A program made the translations under genes and the position numbers. Of a stretch of 64,000 bases of DNA, positions 1-8,554 are shown one piece after another. The stretch spans positions 124,001 through 188,000 of the forward strand of contig DASYAE010000237.1 of assembly GCA_036501535.1 (NCBI GenBank). Direction: 5' to 3'. The notes under the pieces were generated by a model. That model had not been told where the DNA came from. It saw nothing but the letters and a program-made list of their open reading frames with translations, and made no database searches. This DNA comes from DASYAE01 sp036501535. Its GTDB lineage: Bacteria > Actinomycetota > Actinomycetes > Streptomycetales > Catenulisporaceae. Each line of letters opens with the position of its first letter. Position 1 is the stretch's first letter.

Positions 1-273
1 TCCGTCGAGGTAGGTCACCTCGATCTCGACATCGCCCCTGAGCAGCGCAGCGCGGTACCGGTGCATGCCGTCGACGACCCGCATCGTGTGCCGGTGCACG
101 AGGATCGGCGGCAGGCGGGCCGTGGCGCCGGCGAGTATGCGGACGTGTTCGTGCACTTCGCCGTCGAGTCGCGGGGAGTCGGCCGGCCTGAGCCGGAGCA
201 GCGGCACCCGCTCGACATCGCGGGGTTCGCGCTGCGCGCCGACCGTATCGAAGACTGCCGTTGCCGTGAGCAC
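1..273 (-). CDS. StrR-type ParB-fold transcriptional regulator (partial)
   Basis: This is the N-terminal 91 residues of a gene whose 3' end lies beyond the left edge. It starts at a GTG (271-273) with AGGGAG six bases upstream. The segment PPILVHRHTMRVVDGMHRYR, followed by an acidic LRGDVEIEV strand, matches the ParB-like N-terminal domain of StrR-family pathway activators of antibiotic clusters, which carry an HTH further downstream; that part is not visible here. It diverges from the SARP-type regulator at 460, so both may answer to one control region. A plain ParB/Spo0J protein is the alternative, but the 'LVHR..MRVVDGMHR' pattern favours the StrR group. Which cluster it controls cannot be read from the window. 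Confidence 0.75.
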   Translation of the reverse strand, partial: MLTATAVFDTVGAQREPRDVERVPLLRLRPADSPRLDGEVHEHVRILAGATARLPPILVHRHTMRVVDGMHRYRAALLRGDVEIEVTYLDG

Positions 274-422
274 TGTCGACTCCCTGTTCGGGAAGCACGT
301 CGGGAACCTCGGACCCGAGCGTGGTGGCGCGGCGACGTCAGGCCCCCTGCGCACCAGACGTCACTTGCCGCTCAGATGATCGAGATTGTCTAAGCTGATC
401 GTTGAAACCTCGTTGAACATGC

Positions 423-450
423 GTGACAGGTGACAGGTGACAGGTGACAG
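423..450 (+). repeat. Four tandem copies of GTGACAG
   Basis: Four perfect, uninterrupted 7-bp units end 9 bases before the start codon of the SARP-like regulator at 460, just before its G-rich ribosome-binding region (GGGGGCGGGG). The array could be a regulator-binding direct repeat. It could also be a slippage-prone tract that alters the leader of the gene. Each unit contains a GTG; the in-frame one at 430 soon meets a TGA, so the array is not translated into the protein. Confidence 0.9.
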
Positions 451-459
451 GGGGCGGGG

Positions 460-3225
460 ATGCCACAGGCCGGGGTGTCGTTCGGTCTGCTCGGGCCCTT
501 GCGGATCGAGGTCGACGGCGCGGCGGTCGACATCCGGTCGGCGCAGAGCCGGGTGCTGCTCGGCGCGCTGCTCTGCCGCCCGAACAGTGTCGTCAGCACG
601 GACGAGCTCATCGACCTGGTGTGGGACTCCAGGCCTCCGACCGGGGCCCCGACCACGCTGCGCAGCCACGTGATGCGGCTACGTCGCGCTCTCGGCCCGG
701 CCGGGGGCCGGATCGAGACGGCCGCGACGGGGTACCGCATCCGGGTCGACCCGGTGACAGAGCTCGACTGGACGCTCTTCATGACGCGCTGTGAGGCCGC
801 GCGCAACGCCGAGCAGTCCGGCAACTGGGCCGATGCGGCGCAGGCGGCCGCCGAGGCGCTGCTGCTGTGGCGCGGGAATCCGCTTCCCGACGTGTCCTCG
901 GCGCGGCTTCAGCGGGACGAGCGGCCCTTCTGGACGGAGGCGCACGCCGCGGTCAGCGAACTGCTGGCCCGCGCCAACCTGGCACAAGGGCAGGCCGGCC
1001 CGGCGATCGCGACCCTGCTCGGCATCGTGGCACAGCACCCGCACCGGGAACAGGCCCATGCTCTGCTCATGTCGGCGCTGGCGGCCGAGGGCCGTCGCGC
1101 CGAGGCGCTCGAGGTGTATCGCAGCCTGCGTACGATGCTCGTGCGCGATCTCGGGATCGAACCCGGTGCGGAACTCAAGGCGCTGCAAGCGCGGATCCTG
1201 GCCGGCGACGACACCGACACCGACGAAGCCGGCGCCGCCGACGCCGCCGAGATCCCGGCGCGCACCGCGTCCTGGCCGAAACCGCAGACCCTGCCGCAGG
1301 ACGCGGCCGACTTCACGGGTCGCCGGGATGCGGTCAAGCGCATCCTCGACGTGCTGATCGCCAGGGACCGGCCGGGTACCTCGCAGGTCGTCGTCATCGA
1401 CGGGATGGGCGGTGTGGGCAAGTCGGCGCTGGCGGTCCACGCCGCGCACCGCACTTCCGACCGGTTCCGCGACGGCCAGCTGTTCGCGGACCTGCGGGGC
1501 ACTTCCGCCACGCCCGCCGAGCCGGGCACGGTGCTCGGCTCGTTCCTGTACCTGCTCGGCGTGCCGGCCGCCGAGCTGCCCGCGGCGGACTCGGACCGCT
1601 CGGCGCTCTTCCGGAGCATACTGGCCGATCGCCGGGTGCTGATACTGCTCGACGACGCGCTGGACACCGCGCAGGTCCTGCCGCTCATCCCCGCCTCCTC
1701 CCGCTGCGCCGTTCTCATCACCGTGCGGCACAGGCTGCTCGGCCTCGCCGGCAGCGAGAGGCTGACGCTCGAGGGCTTGACCCGCGAGGAGTCCCGCACG
1801 CTGCTGGACCTGATCGCCGGGGCCGAGAGGGCGCGCGCGGAGCCCGAAGCCGCCGACACGGTGCTCTCCGCATGCGCGGACCTGCCGCTGGCGGTCCGGG
1901 TGGCCGCCGGCCGCCTCGCGTCCCGGCCGCAGTGGCGGATGCAGGATCTCGCCGCCCGCTTCACCGCGGCCCGCCACCGGCTGGCCGAGCTCAGGTTCGG
2001 GCAGGAGAGCGTCCAGGCCAGCCTCGAGGTCGGGTTCGCCGGGCTCACGAGTTCCGGCGGCGCTCTCGGGGAGGCGGCGCGTGCGCTGTGCCTCCTCGGT
2101 CTATGGAAGGGCTCTGACCTCGGCGTCGCCGCGGCCGCCTCGCTGATCGGCCAGCCGGAGGACGCCGCCGAGCAACACCTCGAGCACCTCGTCGACCTCC
2201 ACATGCTGCGATCGCCCCGGCCGGGCCGCTACGCCCTGCACGACCTGCTGCGCGAGTTCGCCGCCCAACAGGCCCGGAGCCGTATCGAAGAGGTGGAACT
2301 GCGCGCCGCGGCAGCACGCCTGGCCTGTTGGTACACGCACGCTGTCGCCGCGATGGACAGTGTTCTGAGGCCGACGATGCATCTCGACTACACGCTTCCG
2401 ATGGCCGGCGTGTCCGCGGCCGGCCGGCCCGAGAGCCTGGCCGGCGCGGTGGAGTGGGGCGAGCAGCAGCACACGAACCTCCTCGAGGCGGTGCGGCTCT
2501 GCGGTGAATACGAACTCGACGACACGACGTGGCGGCTCGCGGCCATGCTGTGGGGCTTCTTCAGCCAGCAGCGGCACCACCGGGACCTGATCGCGGTCAA
2601 CGAGGCCGCGCTGGACGCAGCCCGCCGCCTCGGCGACGCGCGGGCCGAGGTGAGGACCCGCAACAACCTGGCTACGGCCCTGTGCGCGGTCGGCCGCGGC
2701 AAGGAGGCGCTGGAGCACCTGCAGGCGTGTGTCGACTACCACGAGGCCCAAGGCGACTTCGAACGCGCCGTGGGCACCCTGAGCAACCTCGGCATCGCAT
2801 CCGCCCAGGTCGGCCTGCACGACCAGGCGGCGGCCCAGTTCCGCCGGTCCATCGAACTGGCCGTGTCCCCCAAACAGCGGGCGTACGGCCACACGAACCT
2901 CGGGTATCTCTTCCTCCTGCTCGAGCGCTACGACGAGTCGATCGCCGAGGGCGAGGCAGCCGAGCGCTTCCACCGGGCCCAGTCCGAGCCGGAGATCGAG
3001 TTCGCGGACGTCCTGGAGAACCTGGCCCTGGCGCACCGGCGCCGCGGCAGCCTCGCGGAAGCGCTCGAATACGGCCGCGACGTGGTCGCCGTCCGCCGCC
3101 GCGCGCAGGATCGGCAGGGGTTGTCGAGCGCGCTCGGGCTGCTCGCCGATCTGCTGGAGCAGTCCGGGGACGCGGAAGGTGCCGGCGCCGCGAGGGCCGA
3201 GGCCGAGGCGCTGCCCGATTCGTGA
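460..3225 (+). CDS. AfsR-like SARP regulator (BTAD-NB-ARC-TPR), 921 aa
   Basis: A large SARP-family transcriptional activator. Residues about 1-100 form the OmpR-like winged helix (starts SFGLLGPLRIEV), 100-245 the BTAD helical domain, and 280-560 a STAND/NB-ARC ATPase with P-loop GMGGVGKS (315-322) and Walker B LILLDD (about 394-399). The last 250 residues are TPR repeats (RTRNNLATAL, TLSNLGIA, YGHTNLGYL blocks). This is the AfsR/RedD-large architecture, in which nucleotide binding and TPR-mediated sensing gate DNA binding. The ATG follows a G-rich SD and the GTGACAG repeat array. Its stop lies only 5 bp from the converging response regulator. It may control a biosynthetic cluster, but the NRPS genes are 29 kb away, so this link is not shown. 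Confidence 0.9.
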   Translation: MPQAGVSFGLLGPLRIEVDGAAVDIRSAQSRVLLGALLCRPNSVVSTDELIDLVWDSRPPTGAPTTLRSHVMRLRRALGPAGGRIETAATGYRIRVDPVTELDWTLFMTRCEAARNAEQSGNWADAAQAAAEALLLWRGNPLPDVSSARLQRDERPFWTEAHAAVSELLARANLAQGQAGPAIATLLGIVAQHPHREQAHALLMSALAAEGRRAEALEVYRSLRTMLVRDLGIEPGAELKALQARILAGDDTDTDEAGAADAAEIPARTASWPKPQTLPQDAADFTGRRDAVKRILDVLIARDRPGTSQVVVIDGMGGVGKSALAVHAAHRTSDRFRDGQLFADLRGTSATPAEPGTVLGSFLYLLGVPAAELPAADSDRSALFRSILADRRVLILLDDALDTAQVLPLIPASSRCAVLITVRHRLLGLAGSERLTLEGLTREESRTLLDLIAGAERARAEPEAADTVLSACADLPLAVRVAAGRLASRPQWRMQDLAARFTAARHRLAELRFGQESVQASLEVGFAGLTSSGGALGEAARALCLLGLWKGSDLGVAAAASLIGQPEDAAEQHLEHLVDLHMLRSPRPGRYALHDLLREFAAQQARSRIEEVELRAAAARLACWYTHAVAAMDSVLRPTMHLDYTLPMAGVSAAGRPESLAGAVEWGEQQHTNLLEAVRLCGEYELDDTTWRLAAMLWGFFSQQRHHRDLIAVNEAALDAARRLGDARAEVRTRNNLATALCAVGRGKEALEHLQACVDYHEAQGDFERAVGTLSNLGIASAQVGLHDQAAAQFRRSIELAVSPKQRAYGHTNLGYLFLLLERYDESIAEGEAAERFHRAQSEPEIEFADVLENLALAHRRRGSLAEALEYGRDVVAVRRRAQDRQGLSSALGLLADLLEQSGDAEGAGAARAEAEALPDS

Positions 3226-3230
3226 TCCGG

Positions 3231-3923
3231 TCAGCCGTTCCCCGCGTCGACCAGTCCGGTGCGGTAGGCCAGGACGACGGCCTGGACCCGGTCGCGCAGG
3301 TCCAGCTTGGTCAGCAGGCGCGAGACGTACGTCTTGACCGTCTCGGCGCTGAGCACCAGCTCGGCGGCGATCTCGGCGTTCGACAGGCCGCGCGCGATCA
3401 GCGTGAGCACCTCGGCCTCGCGGGGGCTGAGCTGCGCCAGGGCGGCGCGGGTGTTCCCCGCGGGGTCGGCGAGCGGGCGCACCCGATCGGCGAACCGCCC
3501 GATCAGCGCGCGGGTGACCACCGGGGCCAGCAGCGATTCGCCGCGCGCCACCGTGCGTATCCCGTTGATCAGCTCGGCCGGCGGCGCGTCCTTGAGCAGG
3601 AAGCCGCTGGCCCCCGCGCGCAGCGCCTCATATACGTACTCATCGACGTTGAAGGTGGTGACGACCAGGATCTTCACCGGGTCGGCCGCGCCCGGCCCGG
3701 CCAGCCGCCGGGTCGCCTCGATGCCGTCCAGCAGCGGCATCCGCACGTCCATGACGGCGACGTCGGGCCGCAGCGCGGTGGCGGCCTGCACCGCGGCGAC
3801 GCCGTCCGCGGCCTCGCCGACGACCTGCATGTCCGGCTGCGCCGCGAAGATCGTGGCGTAGCCGGCCCGGACCAGCGCCTGGTCCTCGCAGATCAATACC
3901 CTGATCGGGGCCTCGGCGGTCAC
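3231..3923 (-). CDS. NarL/LuxR-family response regulator, 230 aa
   Basis: A two-component response regulator. The receiver domain (residues about 8-125) has the acidic pair in ICED, the phosphoacceptor Asp59 in VAVMDVRMP, and the conserved Lys in FLLKD. The C-terminal LuxR-type HTH (about 155-220) reads LSPREAEVLTLIARGLSNAEIA. The GTG start overlaps the stop of the histidine kinase by 4 bp (GTGA), so the two are translationally coupled and form a cognate pair. The target genes are not identifiable; the DUF998 membrane protein upstream in the same operon is a candidate output or sensor partner. Confidence 0.93.
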   Translation of the reverse strand: MTAEAPIRVLICEDQALVRAGYATIFAAQPDMQVVGEAADGVAAVQAATALRPDVAVMDVRMPLLDGIEATRRLAGPGAADPVKILVVTTFNVDEYVYEALRAGASGFLLKDAPPAELINGIRTVARGESLLAPVVTRALIGRFADRVRPLADPAGNTRAALAQLSPREAEVLTLIARGLSNAEIAAELVLSAETVKTYVSRLLTKLDLRDRVQAVVLAYRTGLVDAGNG

Positions 3924-5218
3924 GAGCCGGCTCCGGCCGGGATGCGCGCGTGTATGCGGAATCCGCCGTCGGTCCGCGCCTCGGCGACCAGCTCGCCGCC
4001 GACCATGCCGACGCGCTCGCGCAATCCGTTCAGGCCGCGTCCGCCCGGCGGTTGGAGCGCGCCGCGCGCGCCACTTGAAACCGAAACCGCCGCCGGAGCT
4101 GCCGCACCGGCTGTGGTGACGTCGATGTCGACCGCGTCGGGACGATGGCCGATGCGCACGAAGGTCTGGCGGCCCGCGGCGTGCTTGACGGCGTTGGTCA
4201 GCGCCTCCTGCACGACTCGATAGACGGCCAGCTCCGCGCCGACCGCGAGCGCCGGCCTCTCGCCCTGCTCGACGAACTCGACCGGTTGTCCGCCCAACCG
4301 GGTCTGCTCAACCAGTTCGCGCAGTGTGCCCAACGCGGGGGAGCGCCCCGCCGGGGCCTGCTCGCCGGTCGCCTCCAGGACGCCCAGGAGATACCGCAGC
4401 TCGGTCAGCGCCCTGCGCCCCGTGCCGCTGATCGCGGTCAGGCTCTCGGCGACGCGGTCCGGCGCCTCGGCGAGGAACTGCGCCGCGTCGGCCTGCACGA
4501 CCATCGCAGTGACGTGATGGGTGACCACGTCGTGCAGCTCGCGGGCGATGCGGGAGCGCTCGGCCGCGGTCGCGTCCCGTGCCGCCAGGCGCCGCCGTTC
4601 GGCTTCTTCCGCCCGGCGCCGGCGCATGAAGGCGCCGACCGCCCAGAACGCGGTCAGCGCGAGATAGAAGACCACGAAGTCGGCGGGGTGCTGCGGCGAG
4701 CCGAGCCTGTGCAGCAGCACGCAGACGAGCACGTATGCCGCCGTGCCGGCAGCGCTCAGCGTCCGGCGCAGGCGCTCCTGCCAGGCCCCGGCCGAGTACA
4801 GCGCCAGATAGAGGCCGAGGCTGCCGAACGACGGCGGGTAGCCGAGCGATTCGTGCACTGCGAACGCGGCGCCTACTGCGGCCACACTGACGGCCGGCAG
4901 GCGGGTCCGCACGGCCAGCGGCAGCGTCTCGCCGAGCGCGAGCAGGATCGCGAACACGTCCCCGGGGCGCCGTGGCAGATCCCCGATCTGGGCGCTGACG
5001 CCGGAGAGCGCGGGAACGAAGGCCGCCGCCGCGAGTGCGGCGGCCACCACGCCGTCCCGCACTGCCAGCGGACGCGAGAGCCACCAGTGCGCGACCGGCC
5101 CGAGCCGGGAGGCCGTGCCGAGAACCATGGCGGCGAGCATAGTCCTGATGCTCGAGCCGAAATCCGCGGCGGCGGCCGCGGCGCCGGAGCGTCGGGCCGC
5201 CGCACGCGGGCAGCGCAT
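3920..5218 (-). CDS. Membrane sensor histidine kinase, HisKA_3 type
   Basis: The N-terminal half has about five hydrophobic segments (for example around GVVAAALAAAAFVPAL and FVVFYLALTAFWAVGAF). It is followed by a HisKA_3 dimerisation box with the phosphoacceptor His in RIARELHDVVTHH, an N-box (VVQEALTNAVKH) and a G-box (GRGLNGLRERVGMVGG), as in DesK/NarX-like kinases. The start is uncertain. An in-frame TTG at 5230 lies 4 bases after the previous stop. The ATG at 5218 is used here, and later ATGs (near 5152 and 5140) would give a shorter N-terminus without losing the kinase. It partners the response regulator it overlaps. Confidence 0.9.
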   Translation of the reverse strand: MRCPRAAARRSGAAAAAADFGSSIRTMLAAMVLGTASRLGPVAHWWLSRPLAVRDGVVAAALAAAAFVPALSGVSAQIGDLPRRPGDVFAILLALGETLPLAVRTRLPAVSVAAVGAAFAVHESLGYPPSFGSLGLYLALYSAGAWQERLRRTLSAAGTAAYVLVCVLLHRLGSPQHPADFVVFYLALTAFWAVGAFMRRRRAEEAERRRLAARDATAAERSRIARELHDVVTHHVTAMVVQADAAQFLAEAPDRVAESLTAISGTGRRALTELRYLLGVLEATGEQAPAGRSPALGTLRELVEQTRLGGQPVEFVEQGERPALAVGAELAVYRVVQEALTNAVKHAAGRQTFVRIGHRPDAVDIDVTTAGAAAPAAVSVSSGARGALQPPGGRGLNGLRERVGMVGGELVAEARTDGGFRIHARIPAGAGS

Positions 5219-5233
5219 TGCGCGGGTCAAGGA

Positions 5234-6007
5234 CTACTGCCCGACCGGGAGCTGTGCCGCGGGCGCGTCGCCGACGGGCGTGTGCCGGCGCACGCCGACG
5301 GCCAGCACGGTCAGCGCGACCGCGCCGCCGAGCGCCAGCAGCCGCTCGAACAGGCCACTGAGATTCGATGACTGAGACAGCCCGTCGGCGGCGAACAGCA
5401 CCAGGATCCCGGCCGTGCCCCACCGGGTCGTCCGCGCCCAGCTGTGCCACCGCGGCAGCCGCCGCATCGCCGCGGCCAGGAAGAACCCGGCCGCCACCAG
5501 CGCGGCGACCCCGATCGTGCTGAGCGTCGCGTCCAGCGTGCCGCCCAGGTTCGCCGTCTGTGCAGAAGACGTGCAGCCCGCATCGGCCATCCGGCACCCT
5601 TCGCGCTCGAACGGCGTGAGCAGGTCTCCGAGCCCGAAGATCGACAGGCCCAGCAGGGCGGCCCCGATCGCCGCCGGCCGCCCGGCGTCGCGCAGGCTCG
5701 GCCAGAGCGAGCGCCAGGCGAACAGCACCACCGCCGCGCCGCACAGCGTGATCACGAGCAGCAGGAACCAGGCTCCAGGTGCGCCGTTTGCGTACATGTC
5801 GCTGATCGAGTGCTTCGTGACGCTGTAGTGCGGGCCCTGCCAGCTCGCCGCCAGCAGCCAGGCGAAGGTGAACAGGATGTCGGCGGCCACTGCGATCCCC
5901 GCCCACCGCCGCACCCGCCGCGCGCTCGTCGCCGGCGCCGCGCCTCCGCTCTCCGCACTGGTCTCAGCTATCGATGAAGCCGATGCGCGACTCGCCGTGC
6001 GTCCCAT
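5234..6007 (-). CDS. DUF998-family integral membrane protein, 257 aa
   Basis: A multispanning membrane protein with about six hydrophobic helices: residues 38-55 (IAVAADILFTFAWLLAA), then segments around FLLLVITLCGAAVVLFAW, GAALLGLSIFGLGDLL and IGVAALVAAGFFLAAA, and two C-terminal ones. The segment QGPHYSVTKHSISDMYANG after helix 1 and GDLLTPFEREGCRMADAGC between helices 3 and 4 are typical of DUF998 proteins, whose function is unknown. Four bases separate its TAG from the histidine kinase start region, so it probably leads the two-component operon. The first 30 residues are polar and low-complexity and may be a cytoplasmic tail or a mis-chosen start. Confidence 0.75.
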   Translation of the reverse strand: MGRTASRASASSIAETSAESGGAAPATSARRVRRWAGIAVAADILFTFAWLLAASWQGPHYSVTKHSISDMYANGAPGAWFLLLVITLCGAAVVLFAWRSLWPSLRDAGRPAAIGAALLGLSIFGLGDLLTPFEREGCRMADAGCTSSAQTANLGGTLDATLSTIGVAALVAAGFFLAAAMRRLPRWHSWARTTRWGTAGILVLFAADGLSQSSNLSGLFERLLALGGAVALTVLAVGVRRHTPVGDAPAAQLPVGQ

Positions 6008-6310
6008 CGCCGGGTCCCCTTCCGTCCGTTGGCTCTGTGTTCATGGATCCGGTCTCTTCGATCCGGTCTCCGCGCTCTGAAACCCGCGGTGTCCAGCGGA
6101 AACGTTAGGAGCCGGCGGATCGCGCCGCGTCGCCGCGCAGTGGACACTTCGCTGTAGCTCTTACGGGGGACACGCCCTCGCAGTCGGCGACGATCTCGTA
6201 TGCTGACGGTGCGTCAGATCAACATCACAGAAACGGCACAGCCGCGACCCTCGAGGCCGCACCGATGTCACAGTGTTGTCAAGTCTTCACGCGTGAGTTG
6301 GGGTGGCCGC
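6008..6310. other. Divergent intergenic region with an 11-bp direct repeat
   Basis: The region lies between the DUF998 gene (minus) and the EACC1 gene (plus) and must hold both promoters. An 11-bp direct repeat GATCCGGTCTC is present at 6046-6056 and 6060-6070, spaced 3 bp apart. No confident promoter boxes, RNA gene or coding frame are visible. An open frame from 6200 covers the end of the region, but its first 37 codons look non-coding. Confidence 0.5.
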
Positions 6311-6679
6311 GTGGAAGCGGAGATCCGGGTTTCCGGGAGCCGGGGAGCTGAAGTCGACGAGGTCGGCGAGCTGGCCGCGCTGCTGGAGTGGTTGCGCGGC
6401 GAGCGCGGTCTGGCCGGCGCGACCCGGGAGGTCCGGGTACCGCCTTCCCCGGGCGAACTCGGCGGGGCGGTCGAGGCGCTCGCCGTGGCGCTCGGCGCCG
6501 GCGGCGCGGCCGGGACGCTCGCCACATCCCTGTTCGGGTGGCTGCGCACCCGCAGGCCGAATCTGAAGGTCACGGTCGCCAGGGACGGGAACAGCGTCAC
6601 CGTCGAGGCGGGCCAGGTCCGGGACGGCGACGTGCTGCCGCTGCTGCGGGAGGCTTTGGAGCCCAGGGATGGACTCTGA
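6311..6679 (+). CDS. EACC1 (effector-associated constant component 1) protein
   Basis: A protein of about 122 residues. An N-terminal strand (VEAEIRVSG) is followed by ELAALLEWLRGERGLAG, a V-R-V-P-P linker, GELGGAVEALAVALG and GTLATSLFGWLRTRR, and closing beta strands (LKVTVARDGNSVTVEA). This pattern is that of EACC1, the small invariant adaptor that accompanies variable effectors (caspases, kinases and others) in actinobacterial conflict systems described by Kaur, Aravind and colleagues. The open frame begins at 6200, but the GTG at 6311 starts the conserved domain, so it was chosen. Its end overlaps the next gene by 11 bp, so it is coupled to the caspase-like protein. Confidence 0.8.
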   Translation: MEAEIRVSGSRGAEVDEVGELAALLEWLRGERGLAGATREVRVPPSPGELGGAVEALAVALGAGGAAGTLATSLFGWLRTRRPNLKVTVARDGNSVTVEAGQVRDGDVLPLLREALEPRDGL

Positions 6680-7577
6680 CAAGCCCTGTGACTACTCCCA
6701 GTCCCGCGCGGTGCTCATCGGGACCTCCGAGTACCAGGACGAGAGGTTCCCCGCGCTTCCCTCGGCGGACAACAGCCTTGAGGGCATGCACCAGATCCTC
6801 ACCGATCCCGAGCTGTGCGGCTGGCCCCCCGGCCGGGTCAAGCAGCTGGCCAACGTGTCCGACAGCCGTCAGGTGATCATCAAGCTGCGCGAGTGGGCAC
6901 AGAAGACCACCGGGGTGTTCCTGCTCTACTACGTCGGCCACGGGACCCCCGGCGAGCGGGGGCCGTGCCTCACCCTCGCCGACACGCAGGAGCAGCACCC
7001 CGACGCCACCGGCCTGGAGTACCGCCACGTCCGCAACGCGGCGTTCCGGCCGGGACCGCCCATTCCCCGGTTCCCCCGGGAACCGGAGCCGTCGGTGCCC
7101 TGGTGGCGGCAGCGGTGGGGCGCCCTCGCGGCGGCGGCGCTCCTTGTGGCGGTCGGGGCCACGACGTACGGCACCGTCAGGTGGCTTGACGGCTCCGGCC
7201 CGCAGTGCGGGACGACGGCCGGGGCCTCCGCACAGCCGGGCGGCGCGGTGGTGATCGAGTCGGACCTGGATGCCGACCCGGAGGATCTGCTGATCGCCTA
7301 CATCTATCTGGACGCCCTGCAAGGGAACGGCGTCCGCGTGGACACGAACGTCACGCCTTCGCTTCGTGTGGCCTATTACGACCAGGTGTGCGCCGGGACG
7401 GTCACGATCGTGCCCGAGTACAACGGCGCGCTGCTGACGACTTCGGTCGACCAGAGCAGCAGCGCAGTCAGCACCGGCGCCGTGGACGACGCACTGGACC
7501 GGGACCTGCCGTCCTCGCTGGAGATCCTCGCCCCGGCTGCGGCGCAGTGGACGCAGGCCAACGTCGGAACGTCCTGA
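6669..7577 (+). CDS. Truncated caspase-like protein fused to a TM and a substrate-binding-like lobe
   Basis: Residues 10-124 are the front half of a C14 caspase-like domain: RAVLIGTSEY, SADNSLEGM, and the catalytic-His motif YYVGHG with His91. The strand carrying the catalytic Cys, expected about 40 residues later as a D-C/S-C-F-S-G-like motif, is missing. Instead the sequence passes at about residue 124 into a Pro-rich linker, one TM helix (about 151-170) and, from 184, a lobe resembling OpuAC-type glycine-betaine binding proteins (TIVPEYNGALL) that itself stops early. In EACC1 systems the caspase is the effector. Here it is predicted to be inactive, probably through an internal deletion. 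The ATG at 6669 overlaps the EACC1 gene. Confidence 0.7.
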   Translation: MDSDKPCDYSQSRAVLIGTSEYQDERFPALPSADNSLEGMHQILTDPELCGWPPGRVKQLANVSDSRQVIIKLREWAQKTTGVFLLYYVGHGTPGERGPCLTLADTQEQHPDATGLEYRHVRNAAFRPGPPIPRFPREPEPSVPWWRQRWGALAAAALLVAVGATTYGTVRWLDGSGPQCGTTAGASAQPGGAVVIESDLDADPEDLLIAYIYLDALQGNGVRVDTNVTPSLRVAYYDQVCAGTVTIVPEYNGALLTTSVDQSSSAVSTGAVDDALDRDLPSSLEILAPAAAQWTQANVGTS

Positions 7578-7600
7578 CCTGACCGGCACGGTCGCACAGG

Positions 7601-7637
7601 GTCTGCCCCTGCCGGAGGCAGAGCGGCAGGGGCAGAC
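7601..7637 (+). terminator. Hairpin terminator between convergent genes
   Basis: A perfect 14-bp stem (GTCTGCCCCTGCCG at 7601-7614 and its complement at 7624-7637) with a 9-base loop. It lies between the caspase-like gene (plus) and the ABC permease gene (minus) and can serve both. There is no clear U-tract, as is common in high-GC actinomycetes. Confidence 0.8.
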
Positions 7638-7672
7638 GTCTGTGGCGGTCCGGTGCGGATTCCGGTGCTGAT

Positions 7673-8554
7673 TCAGCCCTTCACCGCTCCGGTCAGGCCG
7701 CCGACGATCCGCTTCTGGAAGATCGAGAAGAAGACCAGCGCGGGCAGCATGGCCAGCGAGGTGAAGGCGAGGACCTTCGCGGTGTCGGTGGAGTACTGCG
7801 AGGAGAACTGCTGGACGCCGAGCGGCAGGGTGTAGTTCGCCTGCGAGTTGAGGATGTACAGGGGCAGCACGTAGTTGTTCCAGCTGCCGATGAACGCGAG
7901 GATGCCGACGGTGATCACGCCGGGCAGCGAGAGCGGGAGCGCCATCCGGGCGAAGAACCCGAGCCGGCTGGCCCCGTCGATCGTGGCGGCCTCCTCGATC
8001 TCCTTGGGGATGGCCCGCAGGAACGGCACCAGGATGATGACGGTGGTCGGCAGGCCGAAGGCGATCTGCGGGATGATGATGCCGGCCAGGCTGTCGATGA
8101 GGCCGAGGTCCTTGATCACGATGTACAGCGGGGTGATCGCGATGACCAGGGGGAACATCAGGCCGGCGGCGAACAGGGAGTACATCGCGCCCTTGAGCTT
8201 GAAGTCGTAGCGCGCGATGGCGAAGCTGACCATCAGGCCGAGAGCGACGATGCCGACGGTGCTGGCGAGCCCGACGATGGTGGAGTTGGCGAACTCGCCC
8301 CAGAACGTCTCCGAGGTCAGGATGCCGGTGTAGTTGCTGAAGACCCAGGGGTGCGGCAGGCCGGCCGGGCTCGTGGTGATCTGCGCGTTGGTGCGGAATC
8401 CGCCGACCACGAGGTAGAGCACCGGCGCGACGCAGACCGCGATGAAAAGCAGCGCGACGAAGTAGGTGACCGGGTTGCCCCACTTCTGCGGCTTGTCGCG
8501 GCGGTCGCGGCCGTTGCGCCGGCCGATGCCCGCGCGAACGGTCGTCGCGCTCAT
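7673..8554 (-). CDS. Carbohydrate ABC transporter permease (MalG type), 293 aa
   Basis: An inner-membrane permease with six predicted helices (first: VTYFVALLFIAVCVAPVLYLVVGGF). It has the EAA loop that contacts the ATPase (EEAATIDGASRLGFFARMALPLSLP). It fits the MalG/CUT1 family in length and topology. The frame is open further upstream, but the ATG at 8554 starts the protein and overlaps the stop of the partner permease by one base (TGATG), which indicates coupled translation. No ATPase gene is present in the operon. Such CUT1 transporters of actinomycetes usually borrow the shared MsiK ATPase. Confidence 0.92.
   Translation of the reverse strand: MSATTVRAGIGRRNGRDRRDKPQKWGNPVTYFVALLFIAVCVAPVLYLVVGGFRTNAQITTSPAGLPHPWVFSNYTGILTSETFWGEFANSTIVGLASTVGIVALGLMVSFAIARYDFKLKGAMYSLFAAGLMFPLVIAITPLYIVIKDLGLIDSLAGIIIPQIAFGLPTTVIILVPFLRAIPKEIEEAATIDGASRLGFFARMALPLSLPGVITVGILAFIGSWNNYVLPLYILNSQANYTLPLGVQQFSSQYSTDTAKVLAFTSLAMLPALVFFSIFQKRIVGGLTGAVKG

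Noticed and set aside
423..450. CRISPR-like repeat
   Set aside because: The units are 7 bp and have no spacers.
6200..6310. N-terminal 37 codons of the EACC1 frame
   Set aside because: Residues before the GTG at 6311 show no similarity to the domain and low coding character.
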